A DNA stretch of 12,737 bases from Lachnoclostridium sp. UBA3320 (GCA_002361175.1 DESG01000110.1:14869-27605), one strand, 5' to 3'. Shown: positions 1-8,639, counted from the stretch's first letter. Translations and numbers: made by a program. The notes: a model not told the origin generated them from the letters alone.

Positions 1-26
1 TTTTATCAATTTTTAAAAATAAAGGC

Positions 27-55
27 TTGCATTTTTTATTTAAATATTGTACAAT
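27..55 (+). promoter_or_regulatory. Sigma-A-type promoter for the lacI-type regulator and uxaC
   Basis: A TTGCAT box (27-32) and a TACAAT box (50-55) are separated by exactly 17 bases, as expected for a housekeeping promoter. Transcription would start near 62. A second, weaker candidate lies just downstream: TTGCAA (64-69), a 19-base spacer, and TATAAT (89-94). Both precede the regulator gene, and uxaC follows it with a 21-base gap, so both genes are probably served by these sites. The assignment rests on box matches only. Confidence 0.55.
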
Positions 56-68
56 ACTTTCAGTTGCA

Positions 69-84
69 ATGAAAGAGCTTTCAT
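69..84. promoter_or_regulatory. LacI/CcpA-type operator (cre-like palindrome)
   Basis: ATGAAAGAGCTTTCAT has two 7-base arms around a central AG. It differs from the classic catabolite-responsive pattern TGAAAGCGCTTTCA only in the central base pair, and it has the size and symmetry of LacI-family operators. It lies just after the expected start of the 27-55 promoter and between the boxes of the alternative 64-94 promoter, so bound protein would block transcription. It could be bound by the adjacent LacI-family protein (autoregulation), by CcpA, or by both. Confidence 0.6.
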
Positions 85-179
85 ATGCTATAATTATAAT
101 GTGTTATATAACTAGTATGACAAAGAAAGCACTCCGGTATACAAAAAATTATTTTTGACAACAATTTGAGGGTTATACA

Positions 180-1187
180 ATGACTATTTACGATATTTCC
201 AATAAAGCCGGTGTATCCATTGCTACTGTTTCCAGAGTCCTGAATGGAAGTGACAAAGTACGCCCAGATACAAGAAAGAGAGTGATGGATATTATAGAGA
301 AGTATGACTACACACCAAATGTTTTTGCGAGAGGTATGGGTCTTAGATCTCTACAGACTATTGGAATCCTTTGTGCAGATTCATCTGATTTATTTTTGGC
401 AAAAGCAGTTTATTATATTGAACAAGAGCTTCAGTCTAACGGTTATGAGTCGCTGCTTTGCTGTACAGGATATAATCTTGACATCAAAGAAAACTATCTT
501 AGACTGATTGTTTCAAAGAAAGTAGATGCCATTATTTTAGTAGGTTCAAATTTTATTGGTACAACAGAAGAAGAAAATCAGTATATTAAAGATGCGTCTG
601 CACAGATTCCAATTATGCTGTTAAATGCTTCATTTGACTATCCAAATGTATACAGTATTTACTGTGATGATTATGCAAGTATGTTTGAAGCTGCAACATC
701 TATGCTAGATGCGGGCATAGAGGACATCCTGTACCTGTATAATTCCGATTCATACAGTGGAAAGAGAAAACGCTGCGGATTTCAAAATGCAATGCAAAAA
801 AGGGGTATTATTGATTACGAAAAACGAATGCAGTTTTATGAAGGAAGCTTAGAGCATATGAATGAGATTGCTGATTTTGTAGCTCAGATTGCAAGTGAAG
901 TTACATTCAACGGCATTATTGCATCAGAAGATGCACTTGCTATTGGTGGTATAAAGTATGCGCAGAGAATGGGAATACGTATTCCACAAGATTTATCTGT
1001 AATTGGCTATAATAATTCTATGCTGACAACTTGCTGTACACCAGAACTTTCTTCAGTTGACAACTGTTTAAAAAGTCAGGCACACCAGCTTGTACAAACT
1101 CTACTTGGTGTACTTACTGGAGAATTGATGCCAGCTAAATCTATCTTTTCTGGTAAATTGATTAAACGAGGCACTACGCAATTCTAA
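180..1187 (+). CDS. LacI-family transcriptional regulator, probably of uronate use
   Basis: This 335-residue protein is a sugar-responsive DNA-binding repressor of the LacI/GalR family. Residues 2-21 form the helix-turn-helix (YDISNKAGVSIATVSRVLN), followed by the usual VRPDTRKRV segment and a hinge region PNVFARGM at 46-53, where the usual hinge Leu is Met. Residues 60-332 are the periplasmic-binding-protein-like effector domain. Length is normal for the family. The start is supported by GAGGG at 168-172, seven bases before the ATG. The gene lies 21 bases upstream of uxaC on the same strand, so its effector is plausibly a uronate or a catabolic intermediate; that is inference from position. 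The palindrome at 69-84 is a candidate autoregulatory site. The family call is sure; the substrate is not. Confidence 0.93.
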   Translation: MTIYDISNKAGVSIATVSRVLNGSDKVRPDTRKRVMDIIEKYDYTPNVFARGMGLRSLQTIGILCADSSDLFLAKAVYYIEQELQSNGYESLLCCTGYNLDIKENYLRLIVSKKVDAIILVGSNFIGTTEEENQYIKDASAQIPIMLLNASFDYPNVYSIYCDDYASMFEAATSMLDAGIEDILYLYNSDSYSGKRKRCGFQNAMQKRGIIDYEKRMQFYEGSLEHMNEIADFVAQIASEVTFNGIIASEDALAIGGIKYAQRMGIRIPQDLSVIGYNNSMLTTCCTPELSSVDNCLKSQAHQLVQTLLGVLTGELMPAKSIFSGKLIKRGTTQF

Positions 1188-1208
1188 AAAAAGGAGGATT
1201 TTAAATCT

Positions 1209-2615
1209 ATGAAAAAGTTTATGGACAAGGATTTTTTACTACAGACAGAAACTGCACAAAAACTTTATTTTGACTATGCAGCTAACACACCAATTTTGGA
1301 TTATCACTGCCACATCAATCCACAGGAAATATACGAAGACCGCCAATTTGAAAATATTACACAAGTATGGCTTGGCGGAGACCATTACAAATGGCGTTAT
1401 ATGCGCTCCTGCGGCGTAGATGAGCAATTTATTACAGGTGATGCGCCAGATAAAGAAAAGTTCTTAAAATGGGCTGAAGTTCTTGGAAAAGCTATAGGAA
1501 GTCCACTTTTCCACTGGAGCCATTTGGAACTGCAAAAATATTTCGGATATAAAGGCGTACTTAATAAAAGAACTGCTGAAGAAGTCTGGGATTTATGCAA
1601 TAAGCGTCTTTCTGAGCCAGATATGACTGTCCGCAATATTATTCGCCAGTCCAATGTCACTTTAATCTGTACAACAGATGACCCTATAGATTCTCTAGAG
1701 TGGCATAAAAAAATTGCCAACGACCCAGAATTTACTGTACAAGTACTTCCTGCATGGCGTCCAGACAAGGCAATGAATATTGAAAAAGTGACATACAAAG
1801 ACTATATAACACAGTTATCTGATGTATCAGGCATTCAGATTGCCTCATTTGCTGATTTGTGTAAAGCACTTTCTATTCGCATGGACTTTTTTGCCTCAAT
1901 GGGCTGTTCTGTTTCAGACCACGCTTTGGAATATGTAATGTATGTTCCTGCTTCTGATGAGGAAATTGAATCTATCTTTGCTAAAAGAATGAGCGGAGAG
2001 TCTGTCACACGTGAAGAAGAACTGAAATTTAAGACAGCATTTATGCTCTTTGTAGGGAAAGAATATGCAAAACGCAACTGGGTACTACAGCTTCATTATG
2101 GCTGTAAACGTGATAATAATACACCAATGTTTGAAAAATTAGGTCCTGATACAGGATATGACTGTATCAACAACTATGCACCATCTTCTGAAATGGCAGA
2201 TTACTTAAATGCACTTGAAAGCTGTGGAAACCTTCCAAAGACAATTATATACAGTCTTAATCCAAATGATAACCAAGCTATAGGTACAATATTAGGATGT
2301 TTTCAGGATTCGTCTGTTGTTGCTAAAATTCAGCAGGGTTCAGCATGGTGGTTCAATGACCATAAAACTGGTATGCAAGACCAGATGATTTCTCTTGCAA
2401 ACCTTGGAAATCTTTCAGGTTTTGTAGGAATGCTTACTGATTCAAGAAGCTTTTTATCATATGCTAGACATGACTACTTCCGCAGAATTATGTGTAACCT
2501 TATTGGCGGCTGGGTAGAAAATGGAGAATTTCCAGATGATTATGAGACACTAGAAGAGATTGTAAAAGGAATTTGTTATTATAATGCAGTAAAATATTTT
2601 GGATTTAATCTGTAA
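1209..2615 (+). CDS. uxaC: Glucuronate isomerase (uronate isomerase)
   Basis: This 468-residue cytoplasmic enzyme interconverts D-glucuronate and D-fructuronate, and D-galacturonate and D-tagaturonate (EC 5.3.1.12). It is the first step of the isomerase route for uronates from pectin and glucuronides. It belongs to the amidohydrolase-fold UxaC family, usually about 470 residues, so it looks complete. Visible signatures are the metal-binding HxH in LDYHCHINP (His33, His35), DHYKWRYMR near 58-66, TTDDP at 155-159, PAWRPDK at 181-187, QLHYG at 294-298 and SYARHDYFRR at 417-426. An AAGGAGG site at 1191-1197 lies 11 bases before the ATG. It follows the LacI-type gene, probably in one transcript ending at the 2647-2675 terminator. 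The reductases, dehydratases and KDG kinase of the pathway are not in this window and must lie elsewhere. Confidence 0.97.
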   Translation: MKKFMDKDFLLQTETAQKLYFDYAANTPILDYHCHINPQEIYEDRQFENITQVWLGGDHYKWRYMRSCGVDEQFITGDAPDKEKFLKWAEVLGKAIGSPLFHWSHLELQKYFGYKGVLNKRTAEEVWDLCNKRLSEPDMTVRNIIRQSNVTLICTTDDPIDSLEWHKKIANDPEFTVQVLPAWRPDKAMNIEKVTYKDYITQLSDVSGIQIASFADLCKALSIRMDFFASMGCSVSDHALEYVMYVPASDEEIESIFAKRMSGESVTREEELKFKTAFMLFVGKEYAKRNWVLQLHYGCKRDNNTPMFEKLGPDTGYDCINNYAPSSEMADYLNALESCGNLPKTIIYSLNPNDNQAIGTILGCFQDSSVVAKIQQGSAWWFNDHKTGMQDQMISLANLGNLSGFVGMLTDSRSFLSYARHDYFRRIMCNLIGGWVENGEFPDDYETLEEIVKGICYYNAVKYFGFNL

Positions 2616-2646
2616 TAAAATATTTTTGCCATAAAAAGATACCTAC

Positions 2647-2675
2647 AAAAATGAGCGGAATAACCGCTCATTTTT
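2647..2675. terminator. Bidirectional intrinsic terminator between uxaC and the S-component gene
   Basis: A perfect 12-base stem (AAAAATGAGCGG / CCGCTCATTTTT) encloses a 5-base loop. The stem has a GC-rich core and ends in T or A runs on both strands, so it can end the plus-strand uxaC transcript (stop at 2615) and the minus-strand transcript that finishes with the S-component gene (stop at 2728). Confidence 0.92.
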
Positions 2676-2727
2676 GGATATCCAGCAAACATTATACTAC
2701 CAAACATTACTTATGAATTTTTATATA

Positions 2728-3228
2728 TTATTTTATAAGCTTTAATACCGCAATAATTGGCATAATCAACATTCCACAAAAAAAATTGCTGATACCATGT
2801 ATAAAATCCCATGGCAGTCCTGCAATAACCCATGCTACCATACTTTTAAAATTTAAACCATATATCAGTGCCTGTGCAGGAGCATACAATGCTCCAAACA
2901 AAAATCCATGCGCAGAACATACCATCATATATACAACAGGTTTTACCTTTTGGGGCATATTTTTTGGCAGCAGCATTACAATTCCCCAAAGAACAGTCCA
3001 TAAATATAAATAAGGAATCCACCAAGTGGCAAACCCGCAGAAAACACCATTTAGTATCACATAAGTATATATTGGATATAGTGCTTTTTTCTTGTACACA
3101 ACTGTAAATGCAACTGTAAATACACCAATTAGATGTATATTCGGAAATAGCTCCATAACAAATTTTGAAATATACATAATAGCTCCGAGCATACCAAATA
3201 TTGTTATTTCTTTAGTTGTAAGCTTCAT
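2728..3228 (-). CDS. ECF-type transporter S (substrate-binding) component, membrane protein
   Basis: This 166-residue, strongly hydrophobic protein has about five or six predicted membrane segments (around 8-28, 31-45, 50-68, 69-87, 97-120 and 131-160). Its size and layout are those of S components of energy-coupling-factor vitamin transporters. The N-terminal KEITIFGMLGAIMYISK, with small residues spaced along the first helix, and the C-terminal GLPWDFIHGISNFFCG are typical of the family. Such proteins bind a vitamin or related micronutrient and use a shared EcfA/EcfA'/EcfT module, not encoded here. Its ATG overlaps the stop codon of the preceding DUF4430 lipoprotein gene (ATGA), and no strong separate ribosome site is seen, so the two are probably translationally coupled and work together. 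Substrate is unknown; a corrinoid is one possibility from the partner. Family fairly sure, ligand not. Confidence 0.8.
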   Translation of the reverse strand: MKLTTKEITIFGMLGAIMYISKFVMELFPNIHLIGVFTVAFTVVYKKKALYPIYTYVILNGVFCGFATWWIPYLYLWTVLWGIVMLLPKNMPQKVKPVVYMMVCSAHGFLFGALYAPAQALIYGLNFKSMVAWVIAGLPWDFIHGISNFFCGMLIMPIIAVLKLIK

Positions 3229-3686
3229 TCTTTTTCTGCTTTAAAAGAATAACTTTCCCCTTTTGTAATAGGGGTAGAGTCAACACCTGTCTGTGAATAT
3301 TCATCATTTATATAAAATGCCCAATACATACCATCTTTGTCATAGTCAAGAGTTATGTCATTAACTGTTTTTACATAAAGACCATATGTACTCTCTTCTC
3401 CTGCAATCAGACCAAGTTCTGATAAAGCCTTTCCCACTGTTTCTTCATCAGTATGAATTTCAAATTGTGTTTCATTACCTTTTTCATCTACTACAGTAAA
3501 CATAAGCTTTGTTTTGCCCTCTCCAAGCTGGTTGTACTCAGGTTGTTCGCTGTTTGACTGTAAAGAAGATATAGGGTTGTCTTTAGCTGCACTGCCATTA
3601 CAAGCAGTTGCAAAAAATGCCATAACCATAATAAGCACTATGCAAAGGATAAATAATGGCAGTTTTTTAATACGTTCTGTCTGCAT
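3225..3686 (-). CDS. DUF4430-domain lipoprotein, probable ligand-capture partner of the S component
   Basis: This is a 153-residue secreted, lipid-anchored protein. A short basic stretch (ERIKK) is followed by a hydrophobic core and a lipobox ATAC; the Cys is residue 29 from this start. After a polar linker, the last 95 or so residues match the DUF4430 fold (GKTKLMFTVVDEKGNE, then GMYWAFYINDEYSQTGVDS and GESYSFKAE). That family resembles the C-terminal domain of transcobalamin and intrinsic factor, so ligand binding at the cell surface is likely, but the ligand is not shown. Another in-frame ATG lies 15 bases upstream at 3701, but GGAGG at 3695-3699 falls inside that extension and is well spaced only for the ATG at 3686. 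The gene follows the histidine kinase by 25 bases and overlaps the S-component gene by 4. Confidence 0.85.
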   Translation of the reverse strand: MQTERIKKLPLFILCIVLIMVMAFFATACNGSAAKDNPISSLQSNSEQPEYNQLGEGKTKLMFTVVDEKGNETQFEIHTDEETVGKALSELGLIAGEESTYGLYVKTVNDITLDYDKDGMYWAFYINDEYSQTGVDSTPITKGESYSFKAEKE

Positions 3687-3694
3687 AATTTTAG

Positions 3695-3699
3695 CCTCC
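3695..3699 (-). promoter_or_regulatory. Ribosome binding site deciding the lipoprotein start
   Basis: GGAGG on the minus strand lies 8 bases before the ATG at 3686. It immediately follows the alternative ATG at 3701 and so cannot serve it. This favours the shorter protein. Confidence 0.75.
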
Positions 3700-3711
3700 A
3701 TTTTTACCTAT

Positions 3712-6700
3712 TTACTGAATAAACTGGCGAAGCACTTTCATAAAGACATCTATATCAAGAGGTTTTGAAATATGAGCATTCATTCCATTTTTAATAGCTG
3801 CTTCTCTATCTTCTTCAAGTGCATTTGCAGTCATTGCAATAATAGGCAAGTCTTTTACATCTTTTCTTGGTAAATTTCTAATTGTCCTAGTTGCTTCATA
3901 TCCATTCATAATCGGCATTTGTACATCCATTAGAATTACATCATAATAATTTTCTTCAGAATTGTTTACCATTTCTACTGCATCTGTTCCGTCTGGTGCT
4001 GATTCAACTGTAAATCCAGCCTCTGATAATATTGCATCTGCAATTTCACGGTTTAGTTCTATATCTTCTACAAGTAAAACTCTTTTTCCACTGAAATCTT
4101 CCAGTGTCCATGCAGCTTTCTCTTCTTTTGTACCTAGATTATTTGCTACAAGCAATGCTGATTTTAAATCCGACATAAAGAGCGGTTTTGCACAGAATGC
4201 CGTTACACCTGCCTCTTTTGCCTCTTCTTCAATATCAGTCCAGTCATATGCTGTAAGTATTATTATAGGAACATTTTCTCCAACAACGCTGCGGATTCTC
4301 TTTGCTGTCTCTAAACCACTCATTTCTGGCATCTGCCAGTCAATAATATAAGTATGGTATGAATCACTCTCTTCATATGCCAGTTTCGAACGGTATACTG
4401 CTTCTCTGCCTGAAGTTGTCCATTCAACTCGCATACCTATTTGCTTTAGCATTTTACTTACACTGTCACAAATATTAAAATCATCATCTACAACTAAAGC
4501 ACGCAGTCCATTAAGTTCTTTTATTTGTTCTGTATTCTTTTTAATATCTTGTAGTTTAAGACTTAACTCCACTGTAAATGTGCTGCCTTTACCTACTTCA
4601 CTTTCAACAGAAATAGTACCATTCATCATTTCTACGATATTTTTAGTAATTGCCATGCCAAGTCCTGTACCTTCAATACCAGTACGAGTTGTCGTTGACT
4701 CTCTTTCAAAAGGTTCAAAAATATGATTAAGAAAATCGGCTGCCATGCCAATACCATTATCCTTGATAATAAAAACATAGTCACCATATCCATGGCGAAA
4801 TGTTGTCTTTTGTATAATGCGAAATGAAATACTTCCTTTAGCTGGTGTATATTTGACAGCATTGCTTAATAAGTTAATAAGTACCTGATTAAGTTTTAAT
4901 GGGTCTGTAATAACGTCCTCATTGGTAACTTCAAATGTATCAATAAACAGTTCGAGCTGTTTTGCTTTTACTTGTGGCTGTATAATATTGACCAGATTGT
5001 GCATAAGTTCAGAAATATTACAATCCTGTTCTTTAATCTGAACTTTTCCACTCTCTATTCTACTCATGTCAAGAATATCATTTATAAGGCTTAATAGATG
5101 GTTACTTGACGAAAGGACTTTTTGCAGGCAATCCCTTACCTGTTCTTTATTGTCAATATGGCTTGCGGCAATCGTTGTAAAACCTATAATTGCATTCATC
5201 GGAGTACGAATATCATGTGACATATTAGAAAGGAAAGTTGTCTTTGCAGCATTGGCATGTTGTGCCTGCATAAGCGCATCTTGCAAAGCTTGAGTCTGTT
5301 CTCTCTGTTTCTGTACTTGTTCTGTAATCTCTTTTGATATCACCATAACCATAATATCATCTGTGTCATAATCTTTTGTCATAATAAATGTCTGTCTTAC
5401 ACACATCTGTTTATCATTAGAAGCCCATGCCCAGTAATCAACATTTACCTCTGCATCGCCCTGATTAAAACATTTTTTTAAATTTTCTATATTTACTACA
5501 TTATTATAGATTTCTAAAGATTCCTCTAAAATAAATGTTTTCCATTTTTCAAAGCATTCAGAAGCCTTACATGGTAATTTAAACCCAATTTTTTCAATCA
5601 TTGATATTTTATTGCCGTTTACCGTACATATAATATCAGATTCAATAAGGTCTTTTGTAAGATTAAATTCAAATGTACAAAAAGCATTAGAAATAATCGC
5701 TATATGATACTGCCTTTCTTTACGATTTGCAAGTGACATTTCTGCCTGAATACGTAGTTCTTGTTCTTTTACTTCTGTAATATTTTGACGTATAAACAAA
5801 ACTTTACTTACTTTACCTTTATCTCTTTCAAGACAAATAATATTGACATGTTCCCATTCTGGACTGCCACCTCGCATTACATGACATTCAAAACGTAAAT
5901 CATTATGTTCTTGCATAGCTTCAATAATTGAGTTTTTATCCAGTGCTTTGACAAATTCTTTGCGTTCCTCTTCCTCTATTAATGCATCGCAAAAATATTT
6001 AGAAAAATCGCTATAATCGCCACTAACTTCAAGTTCGCTCTCTTCTGGTTTTGTTCCTGCTAAGTAAAGATAAGTATCTGTTTCAAAGTCAATCATTATA
6101 AAACGTGAAAATAAGGTATTTACACCATTAATAATATATCCCATCTCACGGTTTTCTTTTCTTAAAAATTTCTTTTCTCTGCCTGCAGAAATAACAAGCA
6201 CAATTATATAAATAATAAATAATCCAATAAGCACTGCTTCTAATTGAATTCCAATTAAATTTTCAGCTACTATCATATCTTCTGTTACACTTTTAGGAAA
6301 TGTCTGCGTAAGAACAAATTTATTATTTTTAAGCCATATTATACAGATATTGTCTGTTCCGCTGCCAGGAGCGCATATAAAAGCACCGCTTTTTCCACTT
6401 GTAAACATATCTTTTGACTTTTGTGCAGTATCTGCATCAATTATTTTATCCTCAAACAACATATCAATAATCTTTCCATTATGTGCATAGTCGTCAGAAC
6501 ATGCAATAATTCTGCCATCAGGCATACACAAATGCACAGATGCCGCTTCGCCAAAATAAGTGGTAGAAAGCATATCTTTTAGGTACTCTTCTGCTAAATA
6601 TGCTCCACGCAGCACACCTATAGTTTTGCCTTCAAAATAAATAGGTGCATAAAAACATAACATAATTTCATCATAAAATTTGGAATCAAATACTACAGAT

Positions 6701-7098
6701 ATACCACTTTTACCTCCCATACCATTGACATAATAATCTTTTCCAGAAGCGCTTGAAGTGCGTCCATCAGAATTATGATTAATACCTTCTTTATCCGTAA
6801 AAACTAAAGCATCAAATAACGAATTGTTTTGTATATCTTTTAATGATTCCACAGTAACATTCGGTTCAGTAAGACTTTTTCCAAGAAAGTGAGTATATGT
6901 ATTAATTAAATCAAGCGCATTATTTAATTGTTCGTCAATATGGTCTGCTGTCTGATGTGCAGAGTCTGTCGCATAATTTTTATTACGGTTTTCCATGCGA
7001 TTTCTGTTTTGTACTGTATACCATTGAAATAAAACAATAATAGCAATCATAAGTAATATTACATATATAACTTTTTGCAGATACTTTTCCTTTTTCAT
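3712..7098 (-). CDS. Membrane hybrid sensor histidine kinase with two receiver domains
   Basis: This 1128-residue signalling protein starts a phosphorelay in response to an outside signal. A membrane helix at about 9-25 and another at about 283-304 bracket an extracytoplasmic Cache-like sensor domain (motif GKDYYVNGMGGKSG near 119). Residues 320-595 are cytoplasmic and PAS-like, followed by a helical linker. The HisKA phospho-acceptor is His628 (NMSHDIRTPM). The ATPase domain shows Asn746 (INLLSNAVKYT), DNGIGM at 780-785, FEPFER and GTGLGM at 810-815. Receiver 1 has DDD at 871-873, Asp920, Thr949 and Lys971; receiver 2 has Asp1012, Asp1058, Thr1090 and Lys1112. All catalytic residues are intact. 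There is no HPt domain, so phosphate must leave to a separate protein. GAGAGG at 7109-7114 supports the start. It lies 17 bases after the chemoreceptor gene and upstream of the lipoprotein gene, so probably one operon. The signal is unknown. Confidence 0.95.
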   Translation of the reverse strand: MKKEKYLQKVIYVILLMIAIIVLFQWYTVQNRNRMENRNKNYATDSAHQTADHIDEQLNNALDLINTYTHFLGKSLTEPNVTVESLKDIQNNSLFDALVFTDKEGINHNSDGRTSSASGKDYYVNGMGGKSGISVVFDSKFYDEIMLCFYAPIYFEGKTIGVLRGAYLAEEYLKDMLSTTYFGEAASVHLCMPDGRIIACSDDYAHNGKIIDMLFEDKIIDADTAQKSKDMFTSGKSGAFICAPGSGTDNICIIWLKNNKFVLTQTFPKSVTEDMIVAENLIGIQLEAVLIGLFIIYIIVLVISAGREKKFLRKENREMGYIINGVNTLFSRFIMIDFETDTYLYLAGTKPEESELEVSGDYSDFSKYFCDALIEEEERKEFVKALDKNSIIEAMQEHNDLRFECHVMRGGSPEWEHVNIICLERDKGKVSKVLFIRQNITEVKEQELRIQAEMSLANRKERQYHIAIISNAFCTFEFNLTKDLIESDIICTVNGNKISMIEKIGFKLPCKASECFEKWKTFILEESLEIYNNVVNIENLKKCFNQGDAEVNVDYWAWASNDKQMCVRQTFIMTKDYDTDDIMVMVISKEITEQVQKQREQTQALQDALMQAQHANAAKTTFLSNMSHDIRTPMNAIIGFTTIAASHIDNKEQVRDCLQKVLSSSNHLLSLINDILDMSRIESGKVQIKEQDCNISELMHNLVNIIQPQVKAKQLELFIDTFEVTNEDVITDPLKLNQVLINLLSNAVKYTPAKGSISFRIIQKTTFRHGYGDYVFIIKDNGIGMAADFLNHIFEPFERESTTTRTGIEGTGLGMAITKNIVEMMNGTISVESEVGKGSTFTVELSLKLQDIKKNTEQIKELNGLRALVVDDDFNICDSVSKMLKQIGMRVEWTTSGREAVYRSKLAYEESDSYHTYIIDWQMPEMSGLETAKRIRSVVGENVPIIILTAYDWTDIEEEAKEAGVTAFCAKPLFMSDLKSALLVANNLGTKEEKAAWTLEDFSGKRVLLVEDIELNREIADAILSEAGFTVESAPDGTDAVEMVNNSEENYYDVILMDVQMPIMNGYEATRTIRNLPRKDVKDLPIIAMTANALEEDREAAIKNGMNAHISKPLDIDVFMKVLRQFIQ

Positions 7099-7115
7099 AA
7101 AAAAGCAGCCTCTCT

Positions 7116-8546
7116 CTATTCAAAAATGTTTATATTATCTTTTGTTAATGACTGAATAATTTGAATAATTGTCTGAAAATCAGAGATAAGTTCTTTTGAG
7201 CAAGCTTCTGCTTTTTCATAAATATTTTGCATTTCATCTGTATTGCCAGAGTGAATAGCAGAAAGCATCTCTGTGCCATATGAATGAAATGTTTTGTGCT
7301 TGCTTTCCAGTGCATTCCATAAACTCACAACTTTTGGATTTAATGGCTTAAAAGTATAATAAAAGTGTCCAAGTCCACATTTTGTACAATCTGTTTGCAA
7401 TACTTGTTCTTTTCCAGTCTGTGCTATAATTTTTAAAGTATCAAGCCATTTTTTATGCGCTTCTATCGCATTGTTAAAACAGTCAATAATAATTTTATTA
7501 TCAAGCATATAAAATTTATCATGTGACATATTGCCCATAATTTTTACAGATTCTTCAAGCCGATTTTCAATCATTTTGGATGGTTCTACAAGTTCTGCAA
7601 CTGAATTACTTGACATTTTGAGAGCTTCTGAATTTTCCATAAGATTGTGGCACTCTTCATTTATATAATGCGCCTGACTATCTAGCTCGTCCATGGAACT
7701 ACTAATTTGTTCACTGGCAGCAGCCAAGGAAGAAACAGAATCTGTGATATGGTCTATACTCTTGCGATTATTAGTCGTAATTTGCCACACATTTTGTATA
7801 TTTTTGTCAATATGGTCTAACTCTTCTACAGTTTTATCTGCACTGTCAGAGCTTTTTTGTGAAGCTTCTTGTATTTTTGCTATAAAATCTCCCATTTTTG
7901 CCGTCAAAGCTTTTGTCTCATCTGCAAGGTTGCGTATTTCTTCTGCAACGACTGCGAATCCTTTGCCTGCTTCACCAGCACGTGCAGCCTCTATAGAAGC
8001 ATTTAATGCTAAAAGATTGGTCTGAGATGAAATAGAATTGACTGCTTCGATTGTTTCATTCATATTTTGAATAATATCAATCAGTCCATAAATATCTGTC
8101 TTCATTTCTCTTGCAGTAGCAATAGCAGAATTAGATAAACCTGTAATTGAAGTAAGTTCTTTCTCACAATTACTTATGTCTTTCATAATATTAGCTGATG
8201 AATCAGAAACTTCAATAATTGTAGAAGTTAAATTCTCATGCGCAGTTGATACACTGGAAGCAATATCTGCTGTAGACTCAGATGACTTATTTATAGCAGT
8301 TATAGCAGTTATAATAGAAGAATTAGTCTGCTCTATAGTTTCTATATTTTTTTCAAGCTTTAAGTCCATTGCACTCATGCTTATTACTGCATCCATAGTT
8401 TTTGTTGCAGCCTCTCCAAACTCTTTTCTTCCTTTTATTAAGCGTTTGTAAATTTTGTTTAATTCATCATTAGCTGATTCATATTGCATATCAGTCAGTT
8501 CTGAAACTGATTCAATAGCAGCATTTAAAGCCTTTTTTCTTAACAT
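7116..8546 (-). CDS. Soluble methyl-accepting chemotaxis protein with C-terminal zinc-binding (CZB) domain
   Basis: This 476-residue cytoplasmic chemoreceptor would signal to CheA/CheW. No membrane helix is present. The long helical coiled coil has the conserved hairpin tip at about 166-208 (SSQTNLLALNASIEAARAG and GKGFAVVAEEIRNLA). The C-terminal part (about 350-470) matches the CZB domain: AHKKW (His364), CTKCGLGHFYY (Cys390) and SKHKTFH (His417, His421), giving the full 3-His/1-Cys zinc site. Known CZB chemoreceptors such as Helicobacter TlpD respond to oxidants or zinc; the same here is inference. An upstream ATG at 8609 would add 21 residues, but GAAAGGA at 8556-8562 is spaced 9 bases from the ATG at 8546, so the shorter form is preferred. 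It is the first gene of the run leading to the kinase and uptake genes. Confidence 0.93.
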   Translation of the reverse strand: MLRKKALNAAIESVSELTDMQYESANDELNKIYKRLIKGRKEFGEAATKTMDAVISMSAMDLKLEKNIETIEQTNSSIITAITAINKSSESTADIASSVSTAHENLTSTIIEVSDSSANIMKDISNCEKELTSITGLSNSAIATAREMKTDIYGLIDIIQNMNETIEAVNSISSQTNLLALNASIEAARAGEAGKGFAVVAEEIRNLADETKALTAKMGDFIAKIQEASQKSSDSADKTVEELDHIDKNIQNVWQITTNNRKSIDHITDSVSSLAAASEQISSSMDELDSQAHYINEECHNLMENSEALKMSSNSVAELVEPSKMIENRLEESVKIMGNMSHDKFYMLDNKIIIDCFNNAIEAHKKWLDTLKIIAQTGKEQVLQTDCTKCGLGHFYYTFKPLNPKVVSLWNALESKHKTFHSYGTEMLSAIHSGNTDEMQNIYEKAEACSKELISDFQTIIQIIQSLTKDNINIFE

Positions 8547-8555
8547 AATAATGTG

Positions 8556-8562
8556 TCCTTTC
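8556..8562 (-). promoter_or_regulatory. Ribosome binding site deciding the chemoreceptor start
   Basis: GAAAGGA on the minus strand lies 9 bases before the ATG at 8546. The upstream in-frame ATG at 8609 has no comparable site, and the extension it would add is unlike the start of known soluble chemoreceptors. Confidence 0.75.
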
Positions 8563-8639
8563 AATATATTAATACAGCAATTATCATATTTTTTTCTTTT
8601 TTCAAACAATCAATGTATTTCTGAATTATTTCAAAATTT

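Noticed and set aside
103..112. GTTATATAAC palindrome upstream of the LacI-type gene
   Set aside because: A 10-base AT-rich palindrome is common in this base composition. It lacks the central CG or arm pattern of LacI-family sites, and the better operator is at 69-84.
3687..3711. Cobalamin riboswitch before the DUF4430 lipoprotein gene
   Set aside because: Only 25 bases separate the kinase stop from the lipoprotein start, far too few for a riboswitch, and no B12-box-like sequence was seen before the run at 8547-8699.
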